Below the pieces are notes generated by a model. That model did not search any database. It saw only the letters and a program-made list of their open reading frames with translations, and had not been told where the DNA came from. Both the position numbers and the translations under genes were made by a program. From positions 1 to 64,000 of the forward strand of contig MKWG01000006.1 in the NCBI GenBank assembly GCA_001899685.1: DNA of 64,000 nt, given 5' to 3'. Shown in pieces: positions 36,819 to 46,238 of this stretch. The stretch is from Sphingobacteriales bacterium 44-15 (GTDB lineage: Bacteria; Bacteroidota; Bacteroidia; Chitinophagales; Chitinophagaceae). The first letter of the stretch is position 1. Each line of letters opens with the position of its first letter.

Positions 36819-37160
36819 ATGAAAGAATTCTTATTTCTCTATCGCAGGGATGTTAACAATATTCCTAAAGGTTCACCGGAAGAAATGCAAAAGGAAACCA
36901 AACGCTGGATGGACTGGATGGGCGGCATTGCAGCACAAAATAAGTTAGTAGACAGGGGTAACCGTCTGGAGCATGCCGGCAAAGTATTGAAAAGCATCAG
37001 CCTCATCACCGACGGGCCTTATACCGAAACCAAAGAATCTGTGGGTGGCTATAGTATTGTAAAAGCCGATACTATTGAAGAAGCCTGCGAAATGGCAAAA
37101 GGCTGTCCGGTATTTTCCATAGGCGGTACGGTGGAAGTGAGGGAAATCAGTGGAATGTAA
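36819..37160 (+). CDS. DGPF-domain (YciI-like) protein
   Basis: Protein of 113 residues with an ferredoxin-like YCII-related fold. The motif ITDGPYTETKESVGGYSIV (about 65-83) is the DGPF signature, here DGPY. The family has no proven activity but is the conserved genomic partner of ECF42 sigma factors, whose targets are usually the DGPF genes themselves. The ECF42-type gene lies 45 bp downstream, separated by a strong hairpin terminator, so the two are separable transcription units even though adjacent. Confidence 0.92.
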   Translation: MKEFLFLYRRDVNNIPKGSPEEMQKETKRWMDWMGGIAAQNKLVDRGNRLEHAGKVLKSISLITDGPYTETKESVGGYSIVKADTIEEACEMAKGCPVFSIGGTVEVREISGM

Positions 37161-37169
37161 ATTGACCTG

Positions 37170-37200
37170 AAAAGCCTTCGTATTTTTACGGAGGCTTTTA
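37170..37200 (+). terminator. Terminator between the DGPF gene and the ECF42 sigma gene
   Basis: A 13-bp stem (37170-37182 with 37187-37199, one G-U) and TTTT loop ends in TTTTATTG on the plus strand. The A-run on the left arm gives a similar terminator on the other strand. It starts 10 bp after the DGPF stop and ends 6 bp before the sigma start codon. Confidence 0.75.
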
Positions 37201-37205
37201 TTGTT

Positions 37206-38438
37206 ATGAATGAAGAAAAACTGATACCACACCTGTTCCGCACCGAGTACAGGAAAATTGTAGCTGTGCTTTGCAAATCTTTCGGTATGGAGCATATCGA
37301 AACTGCGGAAGACATTGCAAGCGATACTTTCCTGCAGGCTGCCGAAACCTGGGGCATCAAAGGCCTACCTGAAAATCCGGCTGCATGGCTGTATACAGTC
37401 GCAAAGAACAAAGCGAAGAATCATTTGAAACGGGATAAGATCTTATCGAAGAAGATCATCCCGCAAATAAAATACTATTCAACGCTAACGGAAGAAGCAG
37501 AGATTGATTTAAGCGAAGCAAATATCAGGGACAGCCAGTTGCAGATGATGTTTGCAGTCTGCCATCCTGCTATTGCAGCCGAAGCGCAGATAGCGCTGGC
37601 TTTGCGTGTGCTCTGCGGTTTCGGCATTGACGAAATCGCCTCCGCATTCCTCACCAATAAAGAGACGATCAATAAAAGATTGTTCCGGGCAAAAGAAAAA
37701 CTGCGCTCTGAAAATATTGCTGTCGAAATGCCCTCTGCAATGGAGATCAGCGACCGCCTGGATATGGTATTAAGAACATTATACCTGCTGTACAATGAAG
37801 GCTACTATACTTCGCAAAGTGAAAAAGTACTGCGAAAGGAATTGTGTTACGAGGCAATGCGCCTCACGTTCCTGCTTACAGAAAATGAACAGACCAATCT
37901 TCCGCAGGTGAATGCGCTTTTCGCTTTGATGAGCTTCCACGCTTCACGATTTGATGCACGAACGGATGAAAACGGGAATCTTATCCTGTATGACGAACAG
38001 GACGAAACACTTTGGGATAAAAGCCTGATACAACAGGGAGAATATTTTCTGCAGCAATCATCTCAGGGGAGCCGGTTATCCAAATATCATCTGGAAGCCG
38101 GCATTGCATACTGGCATACACGGAAGGAAGACACTAAGGAAAAATGGGAAAATATTTTACAGTTATACAACCAATTGCTGATGCTGGAATATTCTCCCGT
38201 GATTGCCCTGAACAGAACATACGCTTTATCCAAAGCCAACAGCATTGATGAAGCCATTACAGAGGCAGAGAAGCTCCAGCTCACCGAAAGCCATTTATAC
38301 CACACTTTATTAGGAGAATTGTATAAGGATAAAGATGTACACAAAGCGCTTTCACATTTCTCATCCGCATTGAAGCTCGCTAAAACGCAGGAAGATAAAA
38401 AACTTATTCAACAAAAAACCCAACGCCTGATATGCTAA
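37206..38438 (+). CDS. ECF42-type sigma factor with C-terminal TPR extension
   Basis: Protein of 410 residues, twice the size of an ordinary ECF factor. Region 2 (AEDIASDTFLQAAETWGIKGLPENPAAWL) and region 4 (CGFGIDEIASAFLTNKETINKRLFRAKEKL) occupy about the first 170 residues. The rest is the DUF6596/TPR-like extension, with LYLLYNEGYYTS, ARFDAR-like and LNRTYALSKANSIDEAI motifs. In this group (ECF42) the C-terminal part regulates the sigma factor and replaces an anti-sigma protein, and DGPF genes are the usual targets; a DGPF gene lies just upstream. The start codon follows a terminator hairpin by 6 bp. Confidence 0.92.
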   Translation: MNEEKLIPHLFRTEYRKIVAVLCKSFGMEHIETAEDIASDTFLQAAETWGIKGLPENPAAWLYTVAKNKAKNHLKRDKILSKKIIPQIKYYSTLTEEAEIDLSEANIRDSQLQMMFAVCHPAIAAEAQIALALRVLCGFGIDEIASAFLTNKETINKRLFRAKEKLRSENIAVEMPSAMEISDRLDMVLRTLYLLYNEGYYTSQSEKVLRKELCYEAMRLTFLLTENEQTNLPQVNALFALMSFHASRFDARTDENGNLILYDEQDETLWDKSLIQQGEYFLQQSSQGSRLSKYHLEAGIAYWHTRKEDTKEKWENILQLYNQLLMLEYSPVIALNRTYALSKANSIDEAITEAEKLQLTESHLYHTLLGELYKDKDVHKALSHFSSALKLAKTQEDKKLIQQKTQRLIC

Positions 38439-38486
38439 TCAAAACAGTATCAAACGCCGGGTTATAATATAAATCAATTGCAACAG

Positions 38487-40172
38487 CTACCAGGGCTTAC
38501 CTGTTGACTTCAGCAGCCACATTTTTGAATAGGCATGATCGGCACTCTGGCCACTGGGCACATTGGGTGTGGCTTCCAGGTTGCCCACAGCCGCCTCATA
38601 ATTTGAAAGATAGCTGGGATCGAGATTAGGTGATGGATACATATATCTCAATGGGAGCTTATCCCCAAACTGTGCAACAGGCCCGGTATGCAGATCAGGT
38701 AGCCCCGTCCTTCTCCAGTCAAACCAGGATTCAATACTCATCCAGGATGCAATCCATTTTTGCTCCATGATCCTTGCCAGTTTATCCGTTGCATCGTTTA
38801 GATCAACATCAGGGTTGTTATAGTAATTGTCAAAATCAAATCCTGCGGCAGCGCCTATAACACCATACCTGTCCATTGAAGCTTTGATGCCATTTTTGTA
38901 ATGCATATCCGGAGTACCAGTCACTGTAAAGTCTCCTTTCAATGCAGCTTCTGCCAGCAGGAATTCTACTTCACTGTAAGTCATCAGTTTCATATTCACA
39001 TAGGGATCTGCATTCAGCCGGTAACGGTCGTGTATATAGGAGATATATGGATTTCTTTCCGGAGGGTAGGACTGGTTATCCGTGCCTTTATTATATACCA
39101 GTGCATCAACTGTAGCCAATCCCACAGGCAATCCCACATATAAAGAAGTATCCACATCGCCGGCAGATGCAGCCGGCATCAGTTTAACCGTATAGGATTC
39201 ACCAAATATATTGGTTACGGTTTTTGTTTCCGTGGCGCCGATAGTCATATCCCATTTCTGCTGTACGGGATTCACCCAGCGCTGCAAACGGGGATCATTA
39301 AGTTGTATCAACTTACCCACTAACACGGCGGAGGGTTTATTGTACAGTCTGGGGTTGCTGCTGTTAAGCGGACCACCGGGAGTTGAGTTGTCATTTGTTG
39401 TGCCCAGAAACTTTAAAGTAGGTTCATCATTGATACCGGCAAGTGCGCCGGATGCCGCACTATTAAATTCCTGAACAATATCCACACCTAAAGCGCTCAT
39501 CTCCGTCTTTTTATTATACAACCGCATTGCATATCGTAAGATCAGCCCATTTGCAAACCTGCTCCATTTAGTGCTGCTGGCGCCAAATATTACATCAGCT
39601 CCGGCGTCAATAGCATCTTTCGAGGGATCAAGAGAAGCAAATAATCCCACGGCAGTTTTCAGATCTCCGATAATACCTTTATATACTTCGCCCTGGTTAT
39701 CGTATTTAGGGAAAAATACTCCATCCTCTGCTTCCAGCGATTCAGCATAAGGTATATCACCGTAGAGGTCGGCCATCATTCCAAACAGAAAGGATTTCAT
39801 TACGAGCGAAATACCTTCAAAAAACTTATTGCCATCTTTCTTTGCATTGTCGTTGATAATTTTCACATTCCGCAAAATATCATAATACCCCGACCACGAT
39901 TCATGTCCCCATCCGTAAAAATTTACAGCTGAAGCATTTTCATTAGTACCTATCTGGATGTACTGCATAGTACCTGAAATCTTTGCGTCTTCGTTGCCAA
40001 GAGCATAATAAGATTTAGCCGTTTGCGTGAGTACATAAGTAAGAATATAGTTAGAAGAAACTTTTTCCGCACTGTTAGGATTGTCATTTGCCTCGTTGAA
40101 TTTTTTGCAGGAACCTGCAAAAAAAACGAGAAGAACTGACAGCAGTGCTGCTGATATTTTATGTTTGTTCAT
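38487..40172 (-). CDS. SusD-like outer-membrane lipoprotein (locus 3)
   Basis: Protein of 561 residues with a lipoprotein signal (Cys22 in FFAGSC). It belongs to the SusD-like_2 group: KKFNEANDNPNSAEKVSSNYIL near the start, SEVEFLLAEAALKGDF in the middle, and MEQKWIASWMSIESWFDWRRTGLPDL near the end. It is the ligand-binding partner of the SusC encoded 12 bp upstream and the last gene of locus 3, which carries no enzyme. It converges with the ECF42 gene across 48 bp without a clear terminator. The substrate is unknown. Confidence 0.92.
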   Translation of the reverse strand: MNKHKISAALLSVLLVFFAGSCKKFNEANDNPNSAEKVSSNYILTYVLTQTAKSYYALGNEDAKISGTMQYIQIGTNENASAVNFYGWGHESWSGYYDILRNVKIINDNAKKDGNKFFEGISLVMKSFLFGMMADLYGDIPYAESLEAEDGVFFPKYDNQGEVYKGIIGDLKTAVGLFASLDPSKDAIDAGADVIFGASSTKWSRFANGLILRYAMRLYNKKTEMSALGVDIVQEFNSAASGALAGINDEPTLKFLGTTNDNSTPGGPLNSSNPRLYNKPSAVLVGKLIQLNDPRLQRWVNPVQQKWDMTIGATETKTVTNIFGESYTVKLMPAASAGDVDTSLYVGLPVGLATVDALVYNKGTDNQSYPPERNPYISYIHDRYRLNADPYVNMKLMTYSEVEFLLAEAALKGDFTVTGTPDMHYKNGIKASMDRYGVIGAAAGFDFDNYYNNPDVDLNDATDKLARIMEQKWIASWMSIESWFDWRRTGLPDLHTGPVAQFGDKLPLRYMYPSPNLDPSYLSNYEAAVGNLEATPNVPSGQSADHAYSKMWLLKSTGKPW

Positions 40173-40184
40173 CTTTTCAATCGT

Positions 40185-43100
40185 TTAGAAATCCACATTG
40201 AGTTTAAAACCAAAAGAAGCTGTCCAGGGCATCATGTTATAGTATTCCACACCCTGCGCCCACACATTATTTGTCTGGAAAAATGCCCGCTCCGGATCAA
40301 TAGCGATGTGTGCCGCATTCCATTCAAAAACATTGCTGGCAACAAACGACAGTGAAGCACCCTGCAGTTTCAGATTTTTTGTAAACGATGAAGGAAGCCT
40401 GTAAGTCAGCGCCACTTCACGAAGCTTAACATAGGTAGCGCTATAGGTATTCCTGTCAGGGAAGGGACGATTGGCATATCTGTATGCAGTAAAAGGATCA
40501 AGCCATTTGGTATCGGCGCCACCAAGATTTTCCACATAGGTAACTACGCCATTCACCGTTTGTTGGTAAACACCCGGGTTAAAGCTGGCATCCTGTTCGC
40601 GGATATCTGCCTGGGCGCCGGTCCAAGGTAAACCATTATACTCTGCATTTCTGCCACCTACCCAGTTGCCAAGAAATGCCTGCGGATTTGCCTTGATCTG
40701 TTCCGGCAGGCTTTTGCTTTTATCGTAAGGCACTCCCGTAAGGGTTTCTTCCAACTGCCCGTTATTACCAAGGAACATCATACTGTTGGAATAAAATGAA
40801 CCACCCTGTCTCCAGTCAATATTAGCATATAATGTGAATGCCTTATAAGTAATAGAAGGCTGGATACCGAGCATGAAATCATGATTGAAGTTGCCGATCT
40901 TCACCATATTGTTCACATCATTATCAGTCTGGTACCTGCCTGAATTATCTACAATCGGGTAACCATAATAAGGAGAGGACTGATCTTTTACAACCAGCAT
41001 GGGCAGCATATAAATATCACCGATCTGTCCTCCTTCATAGGTACGTACTTCAGCTCCATTGTAGGATATGAACGGGAAGTACTTGATACCTTCAGCCAGC
41101 TTTTTAATGGTGGTGCGGTTGCGTGAGAAATTAAAATTCATCTCCCACTTGAAGTTTTCTGTTACTACCGGTACAGTGGTAAGACGTATATCCCAGCCGC
41201 GGCCTTCAATAAGTCCGGCATTGATCAGCTTGCTGCTGGCGCCGGATTCAATAGGAAGTCCGATAGACAGCACCTGGTTTTTATTTTGGGTGATATAGTA
41301 CGTCGCATCAAGGCCGATCCTGTTTTTAAGGAACTGGATCTCCACACCTGCTTCGTGAGAAGTGGATATTTCAGGTTTGAGGTTTGCATTTTTCAGCAAA
41401 CCGGCCATATACATTCTCTTGGCGGTTCCCCAGTCTGTTGCTGTAGAGAAAGTTTGAGTAAGACTATAAGGGCTTACATCATTACCCACCTGTGCAGAAC
41501 CCACTCTTAATTTGGTAAACGATATCCAGTCAGGCATCTTCATCATATCCGAAAGGATCATACTCAATGATGCAGAAGGATAAAAATAGGAACGGTTTGA
41601 TTTGGGCAGCGTGCTCGACCAGTCATTGCGTGCAGTAACGTCAAGATATACCATATTTTTATAACCTACGGAAGCCATGCCATAAATACCATAGATCTGT
41701 TTTTCTGACTTATAACTGTTGTAAGTCACCGCTCCGGGAACGCCATTGGAAATAGTGTAAAGCCCCGGCACTACAAGCTGGCTGGCTGCATTATCTATTT
41801 CACGGCTGTTTTGTTCCAGCCTGGTGGCGCCTGCATAAGCATTCAGGCTCCAGTTCTCAAAAAAACTTTTTTTGTAAGTCAGCATCACATCCATATTGGT
41901 CTCACGCCTGTAAATATTATCAATCTCATATGCTCCTTTGGGCTGCTCATAATTATTATAGCCTTTTTTTGCGTCCCTCGCTTCCTCGTAAGCATCACGT
42001 GTGTAACGCAGCATCAATCCCAACCCCTTTGTTATATCATAGTCGAGCTGGATTTTCCCCACAGTTCTGTCCCTGTTAAATCCGGTGGGGTTTTCATAAG
42101 CTACAAACCAGGGATTATTTTGCTTTTCTTTATATTTTCTCTGCTTGATACCTTCCTGTCCCGGCTCCCAGTATTCGCGCAGATCATTGATATTTACCTG
42201 TGCGCCCATTTCATACAGGCTTCTCACCGGTGAAGTACGGTTGCCATCAATGATTGGTCTGTTATCAGAACCCGATTGGGTAATATTAAAATTGGCAGTT
42301 ACCCTCAGCTTGTCGGATAATTTATAAAGCGTGTTGAATGAAAGCGTCATTCGCCTGAGATCAGTATTGGGAACTATGCCTTTGGTGGTTACATTGCCTG
42401 CAGACAGGCGAAAGCTTCCTTTGTCATAATTACCGCTTACACCAATATTATTAGTATTGGTGATGCCGGTCTGAAAAAAGTCTTTGAACCTGTCGGGGTA
42501 TGACACCAGGGGCACTGCTTCACCATTGCTGTTCCACAATACCCATTTTTCACCCACATCCAGTTGCGCTCCCCAGCTTTCGTTCTCACTTTCTTCCAGT
42601 ACGTGAGCACCTGACTTACCATTTCCAAATTTGTTTTGTACAGGCACATATTTGTAGGGCACATCAAGCGTTACGGCAGTATTCACAGACACGCCCAATC
42701 CTTTTTTGCCTCCACGCCCTGATTTAGTGGTAATGAGCACTACCCCGTTGCCCGCACGGGAACCATATAATGCAGCAGCGCTCGGCCCTTTGAGTATGGA
42801 AATATTGGCAATATCATCAGGATTGATATCAGAGATAGCGTTCCCCATATCAGCGCCGGCAAATCCGTTATTCAACTGGTTGGCAACAGGCACCCCGTCA
42901 ATTACAAATAAAGGCTGGTTATCATTGTTAAGGGAAGTAGCTCCCCTGATAAGCACTTTTACGGAAGACCCTGCAGTACCGTCCATCTGCGATATTTGCA
43001 CACCGGCTACCTTTCCTGACATAGCATTGAGCACACTTGTCTGAGGTGTTTCGGTAAGCTCATCTCCGTCAATATTACCCACCGAATATCCCAGTGATCT

Positions 43101-43835
43101 TTTCTCTCTTTTGATGCCCATTGCCGTTACTACCACTGTAGAAAGATCCTGGGCTTCCGGCTCCATTACAATATTTAACCTGTTACGACCGGAAACGGCT
43201 ATTTCCTGTGTTTTATATCCTACAATGCTGAATATAATGGTGGCATTCGCATCAGCAACGCTGAGCGAAAAAGTACCATCGTTTTTCGTGACCGTTCCAT
43301 TATTGGTATTCTTTTCCACTACGCTCACATTAGGAACCGGTGCGCCGTTTTTGTCTGTTACTTTTCCCGCAACGGTAAGTTTCATTTTCTCAGCAGGATC
43401 AGGTGATTGCCCGGACTGTAATGCAGCAGCCTTTTCATGATGATCCAGGGAAACGATGATCGTATTGCTCTTTACATGGTAAACCAGATCAGTACCGGAT
43501 AACAGCATGTCAAGCGTTTGAGCAAGTGAGCGCACCCGCCTGGGAAAATCCAGTGCTCTGGCTGAAGCGATCTGCGATTCTACATAAGCAAACTTAAAGC
43601 TCGTCTGTCGCTCAATCTGCCTGAAAGCATTCTTAAGCGTACCGCTGCTGAGTCCTACTGACACATTGATCTCATTGAGATCCTGGGCATTACCACTACG
43701 GGCTACCAGCAGTTGTGTGCTCAACATCATTGAAAAAATCACCAGGCAGCTTAATCTCATAAACAAAGCCCATTTTCGTAAAACAATCGTAATACGGGGG
43801 ATGCCAAAACACTCCCCCAAGGCAGGAATTTTCAT
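40185..43835 (-). CDS. SusC/RagA-family TonB-dependent receptor with STN domain (locus 3)
   Basis: Protein of 1216 residues from the ATG at 43835 (MKIPALGECFG). A longer frame to a TTG at 43910 would run through a terminator hairpin and is unlikely. Signal peptide (about 25-47), STN domain (about 58-120: LKNAFRQIERQTSFKFAYVE), carboxypeptidase-regulatory-like domain (GKVTDKNGAPVPNVSV), SusC signature TVVVTAMGIKREKRSLG, plug with PLFVIDGVPVANQ, and barrel to FKLNVDF. It would transduce to the FecR of locus 3. Cargo unknown; it may be a glycan fragment or peptide, since no catabolic gene is linked. Confidence 0.93.
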   Translation of the reverse strand: MKIPALGECFGIPRITIVLRKWALFMRLSCLVIFSMMLSTQLLVARSGNAQDLNEINVSVGLSSGTLKNAFRQIERQTSFKFAYVESQIASARALDFPRRVRSLAQTLDMLLSGTDLVYHVKSNTIIVSLDHHEKAAALQSGQSPDPAEKMKLTVAGKVTDKNGAPVPNVSVVEKNTNNGTVTKNDGTFSLSVADANATIIFSIVGYKTQEIAVSGRNRLNIVMEPEAQDLSTVVVTAMGIKREKRSLGYSVGNIDGDELTETPQTSVLNAMSGKVAGVQISQMDGTAGSSVKVLIRGATSLNNDNQPLFVIDGVPVANQLNNGFAGADMGNAISDINPDDIANISILKGPSAAALYGSRAGNGVVLITTKSGRGGKKGLGVSVNTAVTLDVPYKYVPVQNKFGNGKSGAHVLEESENESWGAQLDVGEKWVLWNSNGEAVPLVSYPDRFKDFFQTGITNTNNIGVSGNYDKGSFRLSAGNVTTKGIVPNTDLRRMTLSFNTLYKLSDKLRVTANFNITQSGSDNRPIIDGNRTSPVRSLYEMGAQVNINDLREYWEPGQEGIKQRKYKEKQNNPWFVAYENPTGFNRDRTVGKIQLDYDITKGLGLMLRYTRDAYEEARDAKKGYNNYEQPKGAYEIDNIYRRETNMDVMLTYKKSFFENWSLNAYAGATRLEQNSREIDNAASQLVVPGLYTISNGVPGAVTYNSYKSEKQIYGIYGMASVGYKNMVYLDVTARNDWSSTLPKSNRSYFYPSASLSMILSDMMKMPDWISFTKLRVGSAQVGNDVSPYSLTQTFSTATDWGTAKRMYMAGLLKNANLKPEISTSHEAGVEIQFLKNRIGLDATYYITQNKNQVLSIGLPIESGASSKLINAGLIEGRGWDIRLTTVPVVTENFKWEMNFNFSRNRTTIKKLAEGIKYFPFISYNGAEVRTYEGGQIGDIYMLPMLVVKDQSSPYYGYPIVDNSGRYQTDNDVNNMVKIGNFNHDFMLGIQPSITYKAFTLYANIDWRQGGSFYSNSMMFLGNNGQLEETLTGVPYDKSKSLPEQIKANPQAFLGNWVGGRNAEYNGLPWTGAQADIREQDASFNPGVYQQTVNGVVTYVENLGGADTKWLDPFTAYRYANRPFPDRNTYSATYVKLREVALTYRLPSSFTKNLKLQGASLSFVASNVFEWNAAHIAIDPERAFFQTNNVWAQGVEYYNMMPWTASFGFKLNVDF

Positions 43836-43879
43836 ACCTTTACTTTGGTTTTTAAATGTTACTGAATATTTAAAGCTAT

Positions 43880-43917
43880 GGCTGCCCGGACTTCCACTCC
43901 GGACGGCCAATTTTTTT
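43880..43917 (+). terminator. Opposite-strand intrinsic terminator upstream of susC (locus 3)
   Basis: An 11-position stem (43880-43890 with 43898-43908; one G-U, one mismatch) with a 7-nt loop is followed on the plus strand by AA and seven T's (43911-43917). It lies 45-82 bp upstream of the chosen susC start and 6 bp from the fecR stop. As in loci 1 and 2, it faces against both genes. Confidence 0.68.
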
Positions 43918-43922
43918 ATACG

Positions 43923-44951
43923 CTATTCACAGCCCTTTCCTTTGAGCTCAATAGTTGACGGTCCTGCCTGCACCCAGTCTGCATTGATGAGTGTACAAAT
44001 AATATCCAGCGACTGGTTGAGACCGTCGCCTGCAAAATTTGCCGTGAACCTGCAGGAACGCAACGCTTCATGCTCAAAAATAAAACTAACACCATAGCGG
44101 TTGCCCAGCGCAATCACCGCTTCATCAACCGTTGCATTATCGAATATCATGTCGTTGGCCTTCCATCCCACCACTTTACCTATATCCGCTTTAGTATAGC
44201 TGGCTTCACTGGATATTTTATTAATGACCAGCTGATCCCCTGCAGAAAGCACACCCAGTGTCTTTTTAGAACTGTCTGATTGTACCTGCACTTTTCCGCG
44301 TGTAACAGTAACTGATACCCTCGTATCATTATCATAGGCGCGGATATTGAAAGCAGTACCCAGTACACGGGTAATATATTTTCCCGTATGCACCTGGAAA
44401 GGCTTATGAGCGTCATGTTTAACGTCAAAATAAGCTTCTCCCGTAAGATATACATCCCTTGAAGACTGATTAAACGCCTGCGGATAATCCAGCTTGCTGC
44501 CATCATTTAATGTAACTATAGTACCATCAGGCAGGCTGATGGTTTGATGCCTGCCATGCTTTACCTGAACAGTGCTTTCTTTTGGGTGAAACTCAGTCTT
44601 GCGTTGAAAAGCTGTTTTCCAGATAAGCGCTGAGGCAAATAATACTATGCATGCCGCAGCGGCCATAAAGAAATGCCGCCTGCGTTTTAACAGGGATATT
44701 CTTCTTGCAAAATCAAATTCCTGGCTGTCTATTTTCCCCTGCAATACATGATAAGCCCTGTTCCAGTCCATCCTGTCCGCCGGGGAGTTATCCGGATTAT
44801 TATCCCATAAATCTTTAAGATCAAGCTCAACCAGGTCATTATCGGAGAGCTCCGACATAAGTTTCCAGAATTCCTGCAATTCCTGCGGACTGGCAGTACC
44901 GGCAAGATATTTCTGAAGCAATTTTTGCAATCGTATGGGATTAGAAGACAT
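43923..44951 (-). CDS. FecR-family anti-sigma factor (locus 3)
   Basis: Protein of 342 residues. The N-terminal sigma-binding part contains LAGTASPQELQEFWKLMSEL, one membrane segment lies near 94-111 (FFMAAAACIVLFASALIW), and the periplasmic FecR domain holds VQVKHGRHQTISLPDGTIVTL and LTGEAYFDVKHDAHKPF. The C-terminal STN-binding domain (NATVDEAVIALGNRYGVSF) is present. It lies 74 bp after the sigma gene and just before susC, completing the signalling set of locus 3. Confidence 0.92.
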   Translation of the reverse strand: MSSNPIRLQKLLQKYLAGTASPQELQEFWKLMSELSDNDLVELDLKDLWDNNPDNSPADRMDWNRAYHVLQGKIDSQEFDFARRISLLKRRRHFFMAAAACIVLFASALIWKTAFQRKTEFHPKESTVQVKHGRHQTISLPDGTIVTLNDGSKLDYPQAFNQSSRDVYLTGEAYFDVKHDAHKPFQVHTGKYITRVLGTAFNIRAYDNDTRVSVTVTRGKVQVQSDSSKKTLGVLSAGDQLVINKISSEASYTKADIGKVVGWKANDMIFDNATVDEAVIALGNRYGVSFIFEHEALRSCRFTANFAGDGLNQSLDIICTLINADWVQAGPSTIELKGKGCE

Positions 44952-45025
44952 ATGATACCTGTAATCTTCTCCTGTGACGACAGGAAAAAACAGTCAGTAC
45001 TATCAACTTCAAAAAAAAATAAAAA

Positions 45026-45613
45026 TTATCTGCTGACCAGGAAGCAAAGCAGCAGTACAGCATTTATTTCATGCTCTTTAAGGTAGGAACGGAGAGAGCG
45101 AAGGGTTTCAGCCATGGTATTGCGAACGGTATTCCTGGAAAGATGCAATTTTTCTGCTATTTGATCATAGCTCAATCCTTCCATGCGGCTGAGGGTAAAA
45201 ATAATGCGCCGTTGCGGGGAAAGCCGTTCAAGCGCCCTGTTGATGATCTCTTTGCATTCCCATTCCTGCAGCCTGTGATCTGCCTGTTTTTCTCTTGCTT
45301 CTTCCATCTCACGGCGTATCAGCTTTTGCAGCGCTGCATTACGGGAGGCGATCCGGAAAAAATCCAGGGCTTTGTTATAGGCTACTTTGTGAAGAAAGGC
45401 ATCCATATTCCGGATTTCTGTAATAAGTTCCCTGCCGGTCCAGATCTTCAGAAACACATCAATCACTATTTCTTCGGCGATCTCTTTTGATTTAACAACG
45501 GTGTAGAGGTAGTTGTATAATTTAGCGCGATGCTTTTCAAAGAGCTCCCGAAAAGCCCCCTGGTTGCCCAAAGCAATCTCCGATTGTAAAACCGCATCAT
45601 CCGGCATAAGCAT
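45026..45613 (-). CDS. ECF RNA polymerase sigma factor (locus 3)
   Basis: Protein of 195 residues with region 2 (AEEIVIDVFLKIWTGRELI) and region 4 with its helix-turn-helix (LSYDQIAEKLHLSRNTVRNTM). ATG codons at 45613 and 45607 are both possible starts. It heads locus 3 and is partnered by the FecR gene downstream. Like the other two, it ends in a hydrophobic tail (NAVLLLCFLVSR). It would activate the susC/susD pair when its receptor binds ligand. Confidence 0.92.
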   Translation of the reverse strand: MLMPDDAVLQSEIALGNQGAFRELFEKHRAKLYNYLYTVVKSKEIAEEIVIDVFLKIWTGRELITEIRNMDAFLHKVAYNKALDFFRIASRNAALQKLIRREMEEAREKQADHRLQEWECKEIINRALERLSPQRRIIFTLSRMEGLSYDQIAEKLHLSRNTVRNTMAETLRSLRSYLKEHEINAVLLLCFLVSR

Positions 45614-45730
45614 CGTTTTGAATCACAACAATTAAGGTCTGAAATTAAGGGAGCGTTTATAAATGCGGTCATACTCACAGCCCGGGAAAAGAATGAGGTA
45701 TAAGGTGAATTGACGCCGTGATTGATAAAA

Positions 45731-45805
45731 AGTAGTAAGTTGTAAGTCAAACGTGAGAGGTGAAACGTGAGAGGCTGAAACCTGTAACCTGTAACTTGCA
45801 ACCCT
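45731..45805. repeat. Dispersed intergenic repeat, ACGTGAGAGG and TAACTTGCAAC words
   Basis: The segment holds two copies of ACGTGAGAGG, two of CTGTAAC, and an imperfect inverted pair (AAGTTGTAAGT with ACTTGCAAC). The same words recur near 31795 (GGTTGCAAGTT) and 56516-56560 (CTCTCACG). It fills the gap between the sigma gene of locus 3 and the toxin gene. Confidence 0.55.
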
Positions 45806-46230
45806 CATCCTCTCTCTCCATACACCTTCAGCAAAAAACCTTTCGCTGTCAGCACATCAATTTTCGAAAAATAAAAATCTTTTACGTTTTCTGTCACGAG
45901 GCAACTGCAACCTGTATTTAAAGCGGCAAAATATTGCAGTCCGTCCTCAAAATCTTTCACTTTTTTCTCAGTAGCAGCCTGAGTTACTTCAGTCTTACCA
46001 CAATCTGCGATCATTAAATGATCGGCCAGCAAAGCAATACGTTCTTTTGCGGATACTGTGCCATGTTTCTTTTCTGCGAAATAATAGGTGATCGCCAGGC
46101 TCACCGATGTGGTAACGGGTTGATGCCTGTTGGCTGTGATCCAGCTCAATGCACGCGAAGCATAAGTATATAACGGGTATTCTTTGTTTACAACAGCCAC
46201 CAGGATATTAGCATCAATAAATACTCTCAC
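45805..46230 (-). CDS. PIN-domain toxin (VapC-like)
   Basis: Protein of 141 residues from a GTG start 8 bp after the antitoxin stop. It is a PIN-domain ribonuclease: VFIDANIL with D6, an acidic residue at E53, VKDFEDGLQYFAA with D93/D96, and VTENVKDFYF with D118 near the end, all in the expected order for the metal-binding site. VapC toxins cleave RNA, often tRNA. It is translated after the ribbon-helix-helix-type protein upstream, the usual antitoxin-toxin order. Confidence 0.88.
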   Translation of the reverse strand: MRVFIDANILVAVVNKEYPLYTYASRALSWITANRHQPVTTSVSLAITYYFAEKKHGTVSAKERIALLADHLMIADCGKTEVTQAATEKKVKDFEDGLQYFAALNTGCSCLVTENVKDFYFSKIDVLTAKGFLLKVYGERG

Positions 46231-46238
46231 AATAATGG

